A stretch of 64,000 bases of DNA from Bacillota bacterium. GTDB lineage: Bacteria > Bacillota > Clostridia > Christensenellales > SZUA-584. Shown piece after piece: positions 53,212-63,106 of this stretch; positions within the stretch are counted from its first letter, which is position 1, and the number at the start of each line of letters is the position of its first letter. The notes beneath the pieces are model-generated. The model saw only the letters and a list, made by a program, of their open reading frames with translations. It did not search any database and was not told the origin of the DNA. Made by a program: the position numbers and the translations under genes. The stretch lies in NCBI GenBank assembly GCA_023459495.1, contig JAEWTL010000038.1, forward strand, positions 62,001 through 126,000, read 5' to 3'.

Positions 53212-54492
53212 CTATTTCTTTGTCAGCTCATACCCGCCCACGGGCCGGATATTCAGCTTTTGGCAGGCGTTTTGACCAAATATCCCTCGCATGGTCTGCT
53301 CATATTTTTGACACAAGGGCTGGGGGACGAGCGCCTGTATGGTTCCTGCAAAGCCGCCGCCGTGAATGCGCCACGCGCCTTGACCTTTCAGAATGCGCGC
53401 GCTCATCGCCAATGCCAGCGCAACGCTCCGTTCTCCGGCATCCCCCGGCCACACATTCTGCAGCAGTTCCATGCTGGAACTGCCCGAAGCGTGCATCGCG
53501 GCCTTATAGCGTTCCACATCATGCGCGCGTAGCGCGTCAGCCGCCGCTTCCACATGTCCATTCTCCGCAAAGAAGTGCATTGCGCGCAAAAGCGCCCGGT
53601 CGCTCACCTGTCCGCGCAGCGCTTTGACACCCGCATAAAAGGCTTCGGGCTCCACGCCGCGCAGCGCATCCTGTCCGAAGCGTGCCGCCACCGCGCGCAT
53701 CTCAGCGGGTATAGCTGCATATTCGTCCGTCAGCTCCGCATGGCTACCGCCCGCGTCCACGACGTACAGGCTATGCCCCATCGCGCCAAAATCGCAGGCA
53801 ATTGCATTCAACCCGGGTTTTGCCGGATCGAAAAAATCGATCTCCACCGCGCCGCCCACGGCGCATGCCGTCTGATCCATCAGGCCGCACGGCTTGCCAA
53901 AATAGACGTTTTCCGCGTATTGTCCCGCCTGCGCCAGCACAATGGGCGGAATTTTGCCGCCGTTATAAAATCGGTTGAAAAGCTCCCCTATCAACACCTC
54001 AAAGGATGCGGAGGACGAAAGTCCGCTTCCCGCCGGGACGTCGGAAACGATGTACGCATCAAAACCCGCAACGGTATAGCCCAGTGAAGAAAGCCGCGAT
54101 GCGACACCGCGCACCAAGGCGGCAGTTTTACCCACTTCTTCCGGACAGATGGAAAGGTCGGCAAACGAAATCTCCGTGTCCCCATATCCCGCGGAATGCA
54201 TGCGGATGCAAGAAGTTCCGTTGGGCGCAGCAGCCGCCAGCATGTCCAGCATAACTGCGGCCGCCAGCACCCGGCCGCGCTGATGGTCGGTATGGTTGCC
54301 GCAAAGCTCCGTGCGTCCCGGCACGCTGATGATACGCGCAGGCTGTTCGCCAAAGCAGGCCTCAAAGGCCTTCACCGCCTTCGCGTAGCGCTTCGCCTGC
54401 CTGCTCGTTTTCCCCGCATAGAGCCAAGCCAGTTCCGCTTCCAGAGCGCCGCTTTCCAGTTGGGCGATCCACGCCTTGTTCTCGCTTTGCAT
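53212..54492 (-). CDS. galK: Galactokinase
   Basis: A 426-residue GHMP kinase making galactose-1-phosphate. Galactokinase signature GRTELCGNHTDHQRG near 57, ATP loop DVPAGSGLSSSASFEV near 150, and motif 3 GGGFAGTIQALV near 385. Start at 54492 has GGAGG 10 bases upstream; an open 33-codon extension is gap DNA. 95 bp downstream of the ATPase gene. Confidence 0.94.
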   Translation of the reverse strand: MQSENKAWIAQLESGALEAELAWLYAGKTSRQAKRYAKAVKAFEACFGEQPARIISVPGRTELCGNHTDHQRGRVLAAAVMLDMLAAAAPNGTSCIRMHSAGYGDTEISFADLSICPEEVGKTAALVRGVASRLSSLGYTVAGFDAYIVSDVPAGSGLSSSASFEVLIGELFNRFYNGGKIPPIVLAQAGQYAENVYFGKPCGLMDQTACAVGGAVEIDFFDPAKPGLNAIACDFGAMGHSLYVVDAGGSHAELTDEYAAIPAEMRAVAARFGQDALRGVEPEAFYAGVKALRGQVSDRALLRAMHFFAENGHVEAAADALRAHDVERYKAAMHASGSSSMELLQNVWPGDAGERSVALALAMSARILKGQGAWRIHGGGFAGTIQALVPQPLCQKYEQTMRGIFGQNACQKLNIRPVGGYELTKK

Positions 54493-54587
54493 AACTTTCT
54501 GCCTCCAGGCTTTAAAATAAAAGGGATCCCCATGCTTTCCTGAACAGCGGTCAGCACGCCGGATCCCCTGGAATCCCTTGGGATCAT

Positions 54588-55781
54588 TCATCCAATCAAA
54601 TTTGCGCCGCTGTGTTTATCAAACAAATGGATTGCATTGCCGCTGAAGGTGAATCCAGCCTTTGCGCCGTAAGCAAAGCGCCCCTGATGCGCGCCGGAAA
54701 GCTCCAGCGTCGGTACGATGACGACCATATCCTTGCCCGCGGCGTTCACGTGCAGATGGATGGAGCTGCCCATCATCTCAGACACGTCGACCGTGGCGAC
54801 AATGTCCGCCCGCGCTTCGTCCTCGCACAGTATGATATGCTCCGGACGGATGCCCAGCGTGATATCCTGCGGCTGCACCCCGCGTTCCGCCAGTGCCTGC
54901 TGCTTCTCCGCCGAAACAGTTATCTTTGAGCTGTTCAGCAGCACATAGCAGCCCGAGCCGTCCTTCTCCAGCCGCGCGTCAAAAAAGTTCATCTGCGGCG
55001 AACCGATGAACCCAGCCACAAACAGGTTCGCCGGATGGTTGAACACCTCCTGCGGCGTGCCGATCTGCTGAATAAACCCATCCTTCATGACCACAATACG
55101 GTCGCCCAAAGTCATGGCCTCTGTCTGGTCGTGCGTCACATAGATGAACGTCGTATCCACCTTTTGCCGCAGCTTGATGATCTCTGCGCGCATCTGGTTC
55201 CGGAGCTTTGCATCCAGATTGGAAAGCGGCTCATCCATCAAAAACACCTTCGGATGGCGGACGATGGCCCGGCCGATCGCCACGCGCTGCCGCTGCCCGC
55301 CCGAAAGCGCCTTGGGCTTGCGATTCAGATAGGGCGTTATGTCCAAGGTCTCCGCCGCCTCACGCACCTTTCGGTCCACTTCGTCCTTGGGTGTTTTATG
55401 CAGCTTAAGCGCAAACGCCATGTTTTCATATACGGTCATATGAGGATACAGCGCATAATTCTGAAAAACCATCGCAATATCCCGGTCCTTGGGAGCGACA
55501 TCGTTCATCACGTGGTCATCAATATATAAGTCCCCCTCGGATATTTCCTCCAAGCCCGCGATCATGCGCAGGGTGGTGGATTTGCCGCAGCCGGACGGCC
55601 CGACCAGCACGATGAATTCCTTATCGGCGATTTCCAGATTGAATTCCTGCACGGCGACCACGCCCTGCTCCGTAACCTGCAGATTGGCCTTGCCCTCGGA
55701 GTCTGTCATGCCCTTCTTACGCTTGGCCTCTCCGGCAAGGGGATAGATCTTTTTAACGTTTTTCAGTATTACATTCGCCAT
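54588..55781 (-). CDS. MsmK/UgpC-type ABC ATPase for sugar importers
   Basis: A 397-residue single-NBD ATPase that can energise CUT1 importers. GPSGCGKST Walker A, LSGGQRQRVA signature, VFLMDEPLSNLDAKLR Walker B, VTHDQTEAMTLGDR H-loop, and a C-terminal TOBE/OB regulatory domain (FIGSPQMNFFDA, LGIRPEHI). Start at 55781 (MANVILKNV) after AGGAAGG; an in-frame extension of 10 codons has no site. It probably serves the CUT1 permeases at 63107 and beyond the window edge. Confidence 0.94.
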   Translation of the reverse strand: MANVILKNVKKIYPLAGEAKRKKGMTDSEGKANLQVTEQGVVAVQEFNLEIADKEFIVLVGPSGCGKSTTLRMIAGLEEISEGDLYIDDHVMNDVAPKDRDIAMVFQNYALYPHMTVYENMAFALKLHKTPKDEVDRKVREAAETLDITPYLNRKPKALSGGQRQRVAIGRAIVRHPKVFLMDEPLSNLDAKLRNQMRAEIIKLRQKVDTTFIYVTHDQTEAMTLGDRIVVMKDGFIQQIGTPQEVFNHPANLFVAGFIGSPQMNFFDARLEKDGSGCYVLLNSSKITVSAEKQQALAERGVQPQDITLGIRPEHIILCEDEARADIVATVDVSEMMGSSIHLHVNAAGKDMVVIVPTLELSGAHQGRFAYGAKAGFTFSGNAIHLFDKHSGANLIG

Positions 55782-55828
55782 GTCACTAAGCCTTCCTGTC
55801 CGATTATTCATTCAAATGCCGCATGCCC

Positions 55829-56488
55829 TCATTGGCGCAGCAAAAACGCACCGATTTTGTCCGCCAGTATTTCATGTCCCGCGTCGTTGGGATGCAGTCC
55901 GTCCGGGCAGTATCGCTGTTTGATCACAGGCACCCTGGTCTGCAGGCCGCTCTGCGCAAACAGATCCAGCACCGGCAGGGAATAATACTCTGCAACCTGC
56001 CGGATGATGCCGACATACGTGCTCAGCGGAGCGCCCGGGAATGCCTTGTTTCCATCGCCACGTGGATCATCCTCGTTTTCCCGATGAAGCGGGGTCAATA
56101 TCACGATCAGCGCACCGGGATAGCGCTCAATCAGCCGGGTATACAGCACATGGCATGCGCCGTAAAATGTATCGCTGGTCCGATCCGAAAACGATCCCAG
56201 CGACGCGTCCCCGTGGCCAAAGTCATTGGTTCCACCAAACACGACGACGATATCGGCGTTGGCCTCCATCTCGCACACGCGCGAACAAAAGTCGCGGTCG
56301 CATCGTGGGTCCTCCGAGGGCTGCGATTGCCGGGCATACCGCGTGCCGCCGATTCCGTAGTTCCGCGCTGCCGCAAGCCCTAACCGCCGCTTAAGGATAT
56401 CCGTGAAGCGCTGTTTGTCGCTGCTGGTCCCCACACCTTCCGTAATGCTGTCCCCAAGAAAATTGATTCTTTTCCCGTTAAGCTCCAT
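55829..56488 (-). CDS. SGNH/GDSL hydrolase
   Basis: A 219-residue esterase-like enzyme: block I GDSIT with the nucleophile Ser near 15, block II Gly in NYGIGG, block III GGTND with the oxyanion Asn, block V DGLHPND with catalytic Asp and His. No signal peptide, so cytoplasmic. It probably deacetylates imported oligosaccharides. Start at 56488 leaves 6 bases after GGGAG and overlaps the DUF624 gene by 11 bp. Confidence 0.88.
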   Translation of the reverse strand: MELNGKRINFLGDSITEGVGTSSDKQRFTDILKRRLGLAAARNYGIGGTRYARQSQPSEDPRCDRDFCSRVCEMEANADIVVVFGGTNDFGHGDASLGSFSDRTSDTFYGACHVLYTRLIERYPGALIVILTPLHRENEDDPRGDGNKAFPGAPLSTYVGIIRQVAEYYSLPVLDLFAQSGLQTRVPVIKQRYCPDGLHPNDAGHEILADKIGAFLLRQ

Positions 56489-57200
56489 TCCCATCTCCCT
56501 TTACGTCCCGATCGTTCAGCAGGATATATGATGCGGTCATGCGCACCACCGCCGGCATACCCAATAAGATGGCAAACACCGCTACATACGGATACGCCAT
56601 GCAGGCAAGAAGCCAAACTGCCTGCAGTAGCCCCGCAAAGAAGCTGGCTTTTCCACCACGCAGCGCATTGACTGCGGATTTTTGCAGCAAACCGCCTCGT
56701 TCTCCGGATATCAGCAAAGATGAAAGGTGCGGCAACAAGCTGCACAACAGCAACGCTGCGGCCATCGCGCAGGCCATAATCACTGCCTTCATCGCACTGT
56801 TTGTCACCAGCGCAAAATACGCGGGATACACCACGACAATGCCGACAACGATCAGCGCGAATGAGAGGGCGAGGCCGCGCCGCCAGTGCTTCCGGTACGT
56901 TGGAAAAAAGCGGGGAAGCTCAGCGCGGGCACATCCGGCGGCGACTTTGTCTGTCACTTCATATAACGCCAGCATGGCAGGCCCAACGGGGATCAAAAGC
57001 ATCAGCCACGCCAGCAAAAACAGCCATGCGTTGAAAATAAAGAATATAACAATGCAAACGTACGCCGGAAGCACCACCGGCAGATAACCCAGGTTCGTCT
57101 TAAAAAGCTCCCAGCTGTAGTCCGTCAGCCGGGCCCACCAGCCCAGAAACGATTTCTCCTGCTTACCATTGCCGTCATACGTTTGCCCTGTGTCCTTCAT
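56478..57200 (-). CDS. DUF624 (YesL-like) membrane protein
   Basis: A 240-residue membrane protein with about five to six hydrophobic segments. Length, topology and place among glycan-use genes fit the DUF624/YesL family, common beside CUT1 importers and of unproven function. ATG overlaps the GH2 stop by 4 bp. Confidence 0.78.
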   Translation of the reverse strand: MKDTGQTYDGNGKQEKSFLGWWARLTDYSWELFKTNLGYLPVVLPAYVCIVIFFIFNAWLFLLAWLMLLIPVGPAMLALYEVTDKVAAGCARAELPRFFPTYRKHWRRGLALSFALIVVGIVVVYPAYFALVTNSAMKAVIMACAMAAALLLCSLLPHLSSLLISGERGGLLQKSAVNALRGGKASFFAGLLQAVWLLACMAYPYVAVFAILLGMPAVVRMTASYILLNDRDVKGDGNGA

Positions 57201-58954
57201 ACCTTCTCCGCTTTGATGGATCTGGACGGCTTGCCGTCGTTGATTTCTTTGATCATGGCCAAGGGGATTTTGGGTTCGTGCTCATAGGTGAGCAGCCCAT
57301 TTTGCTCCGTACCGACATCGGCCAGCTGGGTATAGCAATACCCCTGAACATAGCCGGAGCTGTGCAGCGCATGGACAAGCCCCTTAAAATGGGCCACAAA
57401 GCTATCCAACGTCTTGTCTTCAGAGTACCCCCAGGAATTTTCTCTGGAGTCACCCTGTGCAAAGCGTATGCCGCCGAACTCGCTTACGATGATGGGTTCG
57501 CTGCCGTACTCGCCGCCGCCTACATACAGCTTCTTACCATTGGGCAGGAATTCCATTATGCTCTTCAGGTTGGCATAGCGTTCCTCAATCACCGCCGCAA
57601 CCGCCGCATAATCGTGAATGGTCAGCACATCGCTGCAGGTATGCTCCCACCCATCGTTATCAATCACCACGCGCGTGCTGTCCAGTGATTTTGTAATGTG
57701 ATAAAGCGCCCGGCTGTGTCCCTGCTGCAATTTACTCTTGTGGATCTCCTGTACGCCCCACGATTCGTTCAGCGGAACCCATGCCACGATACAAGGATGA
57801 TTATAATCCCGCTGAACAGCAGCCGTCCACTCCCTGTACATCCTTATCGCGTACTCTTCCGAATACAGATAGGCGGCTCCAATCTCACCCCAGACCAGCA
57901 GACCCATGCGGTCGGCATGGTAAAGGAAACGAGGGTCTTCCACCTTCTGATGCTTGCGGACGCCGTTAAAGCCCATTGCCTTCACCGCTTCAATATCCTT
58001 GATAAAAGCGTCGTCCGTGGGCGCGGTCATCAGCGACTCCGGCCAGTAACCCTGATCCAGCACCAGCTTTTGATAATATGGCCGGTTATTGAGCATGAAC
58101 ACATTATTCTCCACCGATACCTTGCGCATGCCGAAATAAGAACCTACCGTATCCTCCTTTCGCCCTTCGCTGTAGACGTTGAACACGACGTCAAACAGCC
58201 GCGGGGTTTCCGGAGCCCACGCGAGATCCTCGTAGAAGTTCCACGCCAGCAGCGCAGGCTGGTCGAGGTTAACCGTCAGCGAACCCTTGGGGCTTTGCGG
58301 TTGCACGGAAACGCTGGTCACCGAAACGCCCTGAAAGGATATCTGGATTTCCAGCGTAAGGCCTTTGCCGCCGCAAAGCCTATAGTCAAATTTGATCGCT
58401 TTTTCGTCGAACAGCGGCGTCATCCGCACAGAATGCAGATGCGTAGTCGGCACGGCCTCCAACCAAACGCTCTGCCATATGCCGGTCGTATGCGTATAGA
58501 ATATACTGCGGGGCTTTTCCTCCCAAAACTGCTTGCCCCGCGGCATTTCCAGGTCGGAGTGGTCGTCCTCCGCCTTCACCACCAGAACGTTGCTTTTATC
58601 GAAGTGCGCCGCGCCGGTGATATCCGCGGAAAACCCGGTTTGTCCGCCGGTATGCTCCGCAACCAGCGCGCCGTTGACCCACACCTTGCAGGAATAATCC
58701 ACCGCGCCGAAGTGCAACAGCAAAAGGTCTCCCTGCATGGCGGATGGAATATCAAATTCCTTCCGGTACCATACCGTACGGTGAAATTCGCTGTTGCCCA
58801 GCCCGGACAGCTTGCTTTCATAGGAAAACGGTACATTTATTTTTTTATCGAACCCGTCATTGTCGAATGAGAAGTCCCATTCCCCGTTCAGCGATAGCCA
58901 GCTGTCTCGCACAAAGTCCGGCCTCGGGTATTCATTCCTGCTGATGTTGGTCAT
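57197..58954 (-). CDS. Glycoside hydrolase family 2
   Basis: A 585-residue GH2 enzyme. N-terminal jelly roll (FSYESKLSGLGNSEFHRTVWYRKEF), an Ig-like domain, then the TIM barrel with the acid/base Glu in VPLNESWGV near 410 and the nucleophile Glu in IIVSEFGG near 500. No signal peptide: intracellular. Beta-galactosidase fits the galKET genes downstream, but beta-glucuronidase, arabinopyranosidase or mannosidase members look alike. Confidence 0.88.
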   Translation of the reverse strand: MTNISRNEYPRPDFVRDSWLSLNGEWDFSFDNDGFDKKINVPFSYESKLSGLGNSEFHRTVWYRKEFDIPSAMQGDLLLLHFGAVDYSCKVWVNGALVAEHTGGQTGFSADITGAAHFDKSNVLVVKAEDDHSDLEMPRGKQFWEEKPRSIFYTHTTGIWQSVWLEAVPTTHLHSVRMTPLFDEKAIKFDYRLCGGKGLTLEIQISFQGVSVTSVSVQPQSPKGSLTVNLDQPALLAWNFYEDLAWAPETPRLFDVVFNVYSEGRKEDTVGSYFGMRKVSVENNVFMLNNRPYYQKLVLDQGYWPESLMTAPTDDAFIKDIEAVKAMGFNGVRKHQKVEDPRFLYHADRMGLLVWGEIGAAYLYSEEYAIRMYREWTAAVQRDYNHPCIVAWVPLNESWGVQEIHKSKLQQGHSRALYHITKSLDSTRVVIDNDGWEHTCSDVLTIHDYAAVAAVIEERYANLKSIMEFLPNGKKLYVGGGEYGSEPIIVSEFGGIRFAQGDSRENSWGYSEDKTLDSFVAHFKGLVHALHSSGYVQGYCYTQLADVGTEQNGLLTYEHEPKIPLAMIKEINDGKPSRSIKAEKV

Positions 58955-58982
58955 TTTGCCCTCCGATGTAGTATTCTTAAAT

Positions 58983-61007
58983 TTATTGATACGTCATGAT
59001 AAACGTAGCATCCGCCTGGTCCAGCGCTGTCGATATCTGCGAGATGATGAGATAGCTGTTGTAATGACGCATGTAGATACCGCTAAAATTGTATGTCTCA
59101 AAGGACACGCCGCTGGAGCTGGCAAGGCCGGTGTGCATTCTCCAGGTAGCGTCCTCCCAGAATACCTGTGTGCCATTGTTTTGCGATATGATGACATTTC
59201 CATTGTAATGGCGCAGGTAGTAGCCCGGATTATCCACCGACTCAAATGAGATGCAGCTCGAATCCGCAAGCCCCGGTACGATGCGCCACTGTGAACTGAA
59301 AAGCGACATCGTGGTGGAAGCGTTGGCAATCAGCGCGCTGCCCGAAGAGTTATGGTATATATGGCAGTCGCTGATGTTGTAGGAACGGATCCGGGCGATC
59401 TCGTAGATCCTTTCCAGGGTCCATTTCTGCGTATTGCTGGCGCTCGATGCATTCTGAACAACATATGTGTGCAGTGCCGTAGACTGGTTCTCCGTGTCGA
59501 GATAGAGCCCACTGCTTTCATTCTGTATCTTGAAATGGCCGCTCCCGTCCGGAATGAACTTCCACCGCTGTGCCGCGGAATAGTTTTTATCCCACTGCAC
59601 AATTCTAGTACCGCTCTGCTGCGACCCGTTGGGGTTATCGAGTGCCAGATCGCTGAAATTGCAGATCAGCGAGAAGTATTCACCCGTTATATTTTTGGTA
59701 TGCCAGCTTTGAGTATGGTACCCGTTATCACTCCACAGGATCATTTCGTTTCCCCAATCCATGGAGCCGCCGGCATCGTCAATACAGTAACCTGATGCAA
59801 CATTGACAAGCTTATAATCAGCGCCGTCGATGATCAGCTGACTTCCATACAGCATCCCTGTGCCGCAGCGAATCTCGTTATAGGAACCGTTGTAATAGTT
59901 GTTGACCTCAATCAGCCTGCTGCCGTCAGCCACAAACGTTCCGCTCCAGCTGCTCGCCACCGATTCCTTCCTGACAGCGGTCAGCGGTGCATCGATCAGC
60001 TGCCACGTCTGGCCCGCATCCGTAGACGTATAGCACAGGCTGGGAGAGCAGGTGTCGTTCATGCCGCGCAGGAAGATGCGGCCATACGTGCTGCCGTCAT
60101 CAATACAGGCGATTTCCGGGCATTGATACGCCGATGTGCCGGATGCCGCAACCGTGTTGCCCAGCGTCGTGATGCTGCCCCAATTGATGCCGTCCGAAGA
60201 AGTCCGGCAGGAGATGATGCCGCCGTGCCCGCCCGCGATGTTCTCATACGCCATAAAGTATGTGCCGTTGCTTAGCTGCCTGACGCGGGGCATGCCGGGC
60301 CGCCATAGCGATGGGTCCACGCCGCGCACCCAATCCGCATCATATTCGCCCGCAATGATCGTATAGTTGCCCCAGGTCACTCCCCCATCCGACGAGGTCT
60401 CCAGCGCAATACACTGGTCATACCCCGCCTGCCGCTCATCTGAGTAATAGCAGACCAGCTGTCCGGTACTGCTGATTGCAAATTCGGGTTCCCATACGCT
60501 CTGGCTTCCTCCTCTTGCCGCCAGATTGCTGTGGAGCGTCCACGTCGCGCCGTTGTCGGTGCTTTTCCATATGTGAATGCAGTAAGTCGCGTTGACGTCC
60601 CAATCGGAGGTCGCAAAGAGCACCGTGCCTGCCGAGAGATTCCCCAAAGACTGGGTAAGCACGAACATGCCCGGCATTCCCATTTTGTTTCTTGAGAGCC
60701 CTGCGTAATTGGAGGGATCCAGTTCGCTGACATAGGACCATGTTTTCCCCTGATCGGAGCTTTTATAAAAATAGAAGCTCTTCATTCCGGTCCAGTTCGT
60801 GGTGATCGGAAATTCCCGCTGCCATGTGGCCAGCAGGTCTCCGTTGGGCAACTGGACAACCCGCTCATAGAAGCACTGGTCGTCCGTGGTGTTTCCATAG
60901 ATCGTCATACCATCCGCATCATCAGCCAAAGCGGAAGTTAAGGGCAGCGTCGCAAGCATCACTAAGGTGACGAGCATCGAGAGAAGCCTTTTTGCACGTG
61001 GTTTCAT
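58983..61007 (-). CDS. Secreted sialidase-fold (GH93-like) arabinan enzyme with lectin modules
   Basis: A 674-residue exported enzyme. Signal peptide cleaved near SALA|DD at 28. A six-bladed sialidase-like propeller up to about 385 with Asp-boxes (SSDQGKTW, STDNGATW, SSDGGVTW, STDAGQTW) resembles GH93 exo-alpha-1,5-L-arabinanase. Next comes a ricin-type beta-trefoil (CBM13-like; YKLVNVASGYCIDD, W-rich repeats) to about 530, then an AbfB-type (CBM42) arabinofuranose-binding domain (FESVDNPGYYLRHYNG, FETYNFSGIYMRHYN). With no anchor it is probably released. The family 93 call is by architecture; a true sialidase is less likely with AbfB. Confidence 0.75.
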   Translation of the reverse strand: MKPRAKRLLSMLVTLVMLATLPLTSALADDADGMTIYGNTTDDQCFYERVVQLPNGDLLATWQREFPITTNWTGMKSFYFYKSSDQGKTWSYVSELDPSNYAGLSRNKMGMPGMFVLTQSLGNLSAGTVLFATSDWDVNATYCIHIWKSTDNGATWTLHSNLAARGGSQSVWEPEFAISSTGQLVCYYSDERQAGYDQCIALETSSDGGVTWGNYTIIAGEYDADWVRGVDPSLWRPGMPRVRQLSNGTYFMAYENIAGGHGGIISCRTSSDGINWGSITTLGNTVAASGTSAYQCPEIACIDDGSTYGRIFLRGMNDTCSPSLCYTSTDAGQTWQLIDAPLTAVRKESVASSWSGTFVADGSRLIEVNNYYNGSYNEIRCGTGMLYGSQLIIDGADYKLVNVASGYCIDDAGGSMDWGNEMILWSDNGYHTQSWHTKNITGEYFSLICNFSDLALDNPNGSQQSGTRIVQWDKNYSAAQRWKFIPDGSGHFKIQNESSGLYLDTENQSTALHTYVVQNASSASNTQKWTLERIYEIARIRSYNISDCHIYHNSSGSALIANASTTMSLFSSQWRIVPGLADSSCISFESVDNPGYYLRHYNGNVIISQNNGTQVFWEDATWRMHTGLASSSGVSFETYNFSGIYMRHYNSYLIISQISTALDQADATFIMTYQ

Positions 61008-61022
61008 TTTGTATACCTCCTT

Positions 61023-63104
61023 TTATAATGGTTTTTTATAAAACTTGGCATAACCAATACTTTGGCCTTTTACGCGCATTCCTGTCCGTCCGGACAGTAT
61101 CGGCGACGGATCGTAAGATTCCAGCACCGCAACCTTATCATCGTTCAAATATACCCGGATATCGTTTACGTCCATGCTCACGCGGAGCCTGCAAACACCC
61201 GTTGTGTCAATACTCGCGCTGCACAGTTCCTGCTCGTCATACCGGTGCCTGGTGAGCACCACCCGGCCCCGCTCCAGCGAAACGCAATAGCCAATAAAGA
61301 AGTTGATCCCCAGCTCCTTATCGTCGCCTTCGCCGCCCTCGGACAGCTCGCTTGCCCGGAATATGATCCCGACAGCCGCATCATCAGCTTTTGGCTCAGG
61401 CTGAAGCTCCAGTCCCGCTTCAAAGGCAGCAGAGTCAAAGCCGCCCCAGCAGCGCTTGTCATACGGCCCGAAGCCACTGACCTCCGCCGCTATCGGTTCT
61501 TCGTTTCCAGCCTCAAAAACCGAAAGTGTCTCGGGAGCACTCAGGCCGCCTTCCATTTCAACCGAAACCTCATGCAGCCCCTGCGGTAGCGTAAGCGTAT
61601 ACATAGCGATGTCCCTGCTGGCCGCTGACAGTACAGCCTTCACACCACTGCCATCGACGGTTACGGCAAGGTCTGCCTGAGCACGATCAACGGAGCTACA
61701 AGCCACTGCAAATATATAATCCGTTGTCTTTGCAAGGTTAAGATACAGCTTTTCCTGCGCCCCTCCGCTGAGCGGTATCCGGCAGGGCACCGGAACAAAC
61801 AGCTTGGCGGCAGCGGTTTGGGTATCCCCCGAATGGAACGCCGTATAGCCGATACCGACAGTAGGTCCCTCCGAAAAATAACCGATCCGGTCTCCGGGGC
61901 AAATGCAGACATCGCATTTCCCTGCCCTTATGCCATCCACATATATCTCAACCTCGCTCGTGCCATAACGGAGCTGCAGGCTGTGCAGCTCGCCATGCGC
62001 ATACTCCCATGGAATCGCACATTCGGCCAGGAGCGTCCCGGCTGCATCGAACAGTCTGATATTGTTTGAAGCGGTATCGAGGATAAGCCGGAAACCGCCG
62101 ACGCTGACGCCGTAAGATCCCGCGCCATCCAGCACGCGCAGGTTGAATTCCACAATGCCCGGAGCAGCGGTCAATGCACATCTGCAAAGGCACAGAAAAT
62201 CTCCGAGCGATACGCGCAAGCCGCCCCGCGCTTCCCACTTTCCTTTCAGCACATCCCAATTATCGCCCAAGACCATGTTGTCCGAGAAGTCCGGCAAGGT
62301 CGGAGTAAACTGCGGAAAGTTTGCAGGCCCGAGCACGCGCATGTTTCCGTCCAGTACCACCGCGTCAATGTTCAGATCCCGCGTCCGGTCCGGATTGATA
62401 TTATGGTACACGATGTACCGTGTCAGCATATCCGGGCCGTAAACCGTGGAGCTGTGTCCCAGCCCCACCCACGGTTCCTCTGTATGCACGATGATGGGGT
62501 TATTCTCGCAATCCACATACCCGGTCAGCGGATGCCTGCTCGTCGCGGCATTGATGCGGTATCCTTTGGAGAGATAATGATTACCGGTATAGGTCATGTA
62601 GTAAATGCCGTTTCCCTTGATGACCAGCGGGCCCTCCGTCCAGCCGTGCATGAAAGCGCCGGTATTTACCGGCGGGCCGAATTCGGCAGGCGAGTTCATC
62701 TCACAGCCCATTATGCCGCTGTCGTCCGCCCAATAGAAATACCATTTTCCATCGTCATCGATGAATACGGAACCGTCGATGCTGTGGCCGATATTGTCGG
62801 TGATCTTGCGGAAGGGCCCCGTGGGCCGCTCACTTTTCAGCACATAATGCCCCAGCCCGTGGGGAGACGTGTACATATAAAACGCGCCGTTCCAATACAC
62901 CACCTCCGGTGCAAACGGCACCAGCCCCGGGAAGGTGTCTGGCTCGATCGCGGGGCCTTCCAGCTGCCATGTGACGAGGTCATCCGAGCTCCAGCACCGA
63001 ATATCCGGGTTGGTGGCGTACAAATAATACTTTCCGTTGTGCCGTAGCACAAAGGGATCCGCAAAATCGCCCTGTTTTTTGATCGGGTTGCAGTAGAACT
63101 TCAT
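61023..63104 (-). CDS. Glycoside hydrolase family 43 with C-terminal sandwich domains
   Basis: A 693-residue GH43 enzyme (beta-xylosidase/alpha-L-arabinofuranosidase). Five-bladed propeller with the base Asp in FADPFVL near 16, the pKa-tuning Asp in SIDGSVF near 110 and the acid Glu in GWTEGPLVIK near 159. The C-terminal half holds beta-sandwich modules (LSGRTGMRVKGQSIGYAKF at the end is typical of a LamG/DUF1080-like module). No signal peptide, so it acts on imported oligosaccharides. 15 bp before the secreted enzyme gene. Confidence 0.88.
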   Translation of the reverse strand: MKFYCNPIKKQGDFADPFVLRHNGKYYLYATNPDIRCWSSDDLVTWQLEGPAIEPDTFPGLVPFAPEVVYWNGAFYMYTSPHGLGHYVLKSERPTGPFRKITDNIGHSIDGSVFIDDDGKWYFYWADDSGIMGCEMNSPAEFGPPVNTGAFMHGWTEGPLVIKGNGIYYMTYTGNHYLSKGYRINAATSRHPLTGYVDCENNPIIVHTEEPWVGLGHSSTVYGPDMLTRYIVYHNINPDRTRDLNIDAVVLDGNMRVLGPANFPQFTPTLPDFSDNMVLGDNWDVLKGKWEARGGLRVSLGDFLCLCRCALTAAPGIVEFNLRVLDGAGSYGVSVGGFRLILDTASNNIRLFDAAGTLLAECAIPWEYAHGELHSLQLRYGTSEVEIYVDGIRAGKCDVCICPGDRIGYFSEGPTVGIGYTAFHSGDTQTAAAKLFVPVPCRIPLSGGAQEKLYLNLAKTTDYIFAVACSSVDRAQADLAVTVDGSGVKAVLSAASRDIAMYTLTLPQGLHEVSVEMEGGLSAPETLSVFEAGNEEPIAAEVSGFGPYDKRCWGGFDSAAFEAGLELQPEPKADDAAVGIIFRASELSEGGEGDDKELGINFFIGYCVSLERGRVVLTRHRYDEQELCSASIDTTGVCRLRVSMDVNDIRVYLNDDKVAVLESYDPSPILSGRTGMRVKGQSIGYAKFYKKPL

Positions 63105-63106
63105 CC

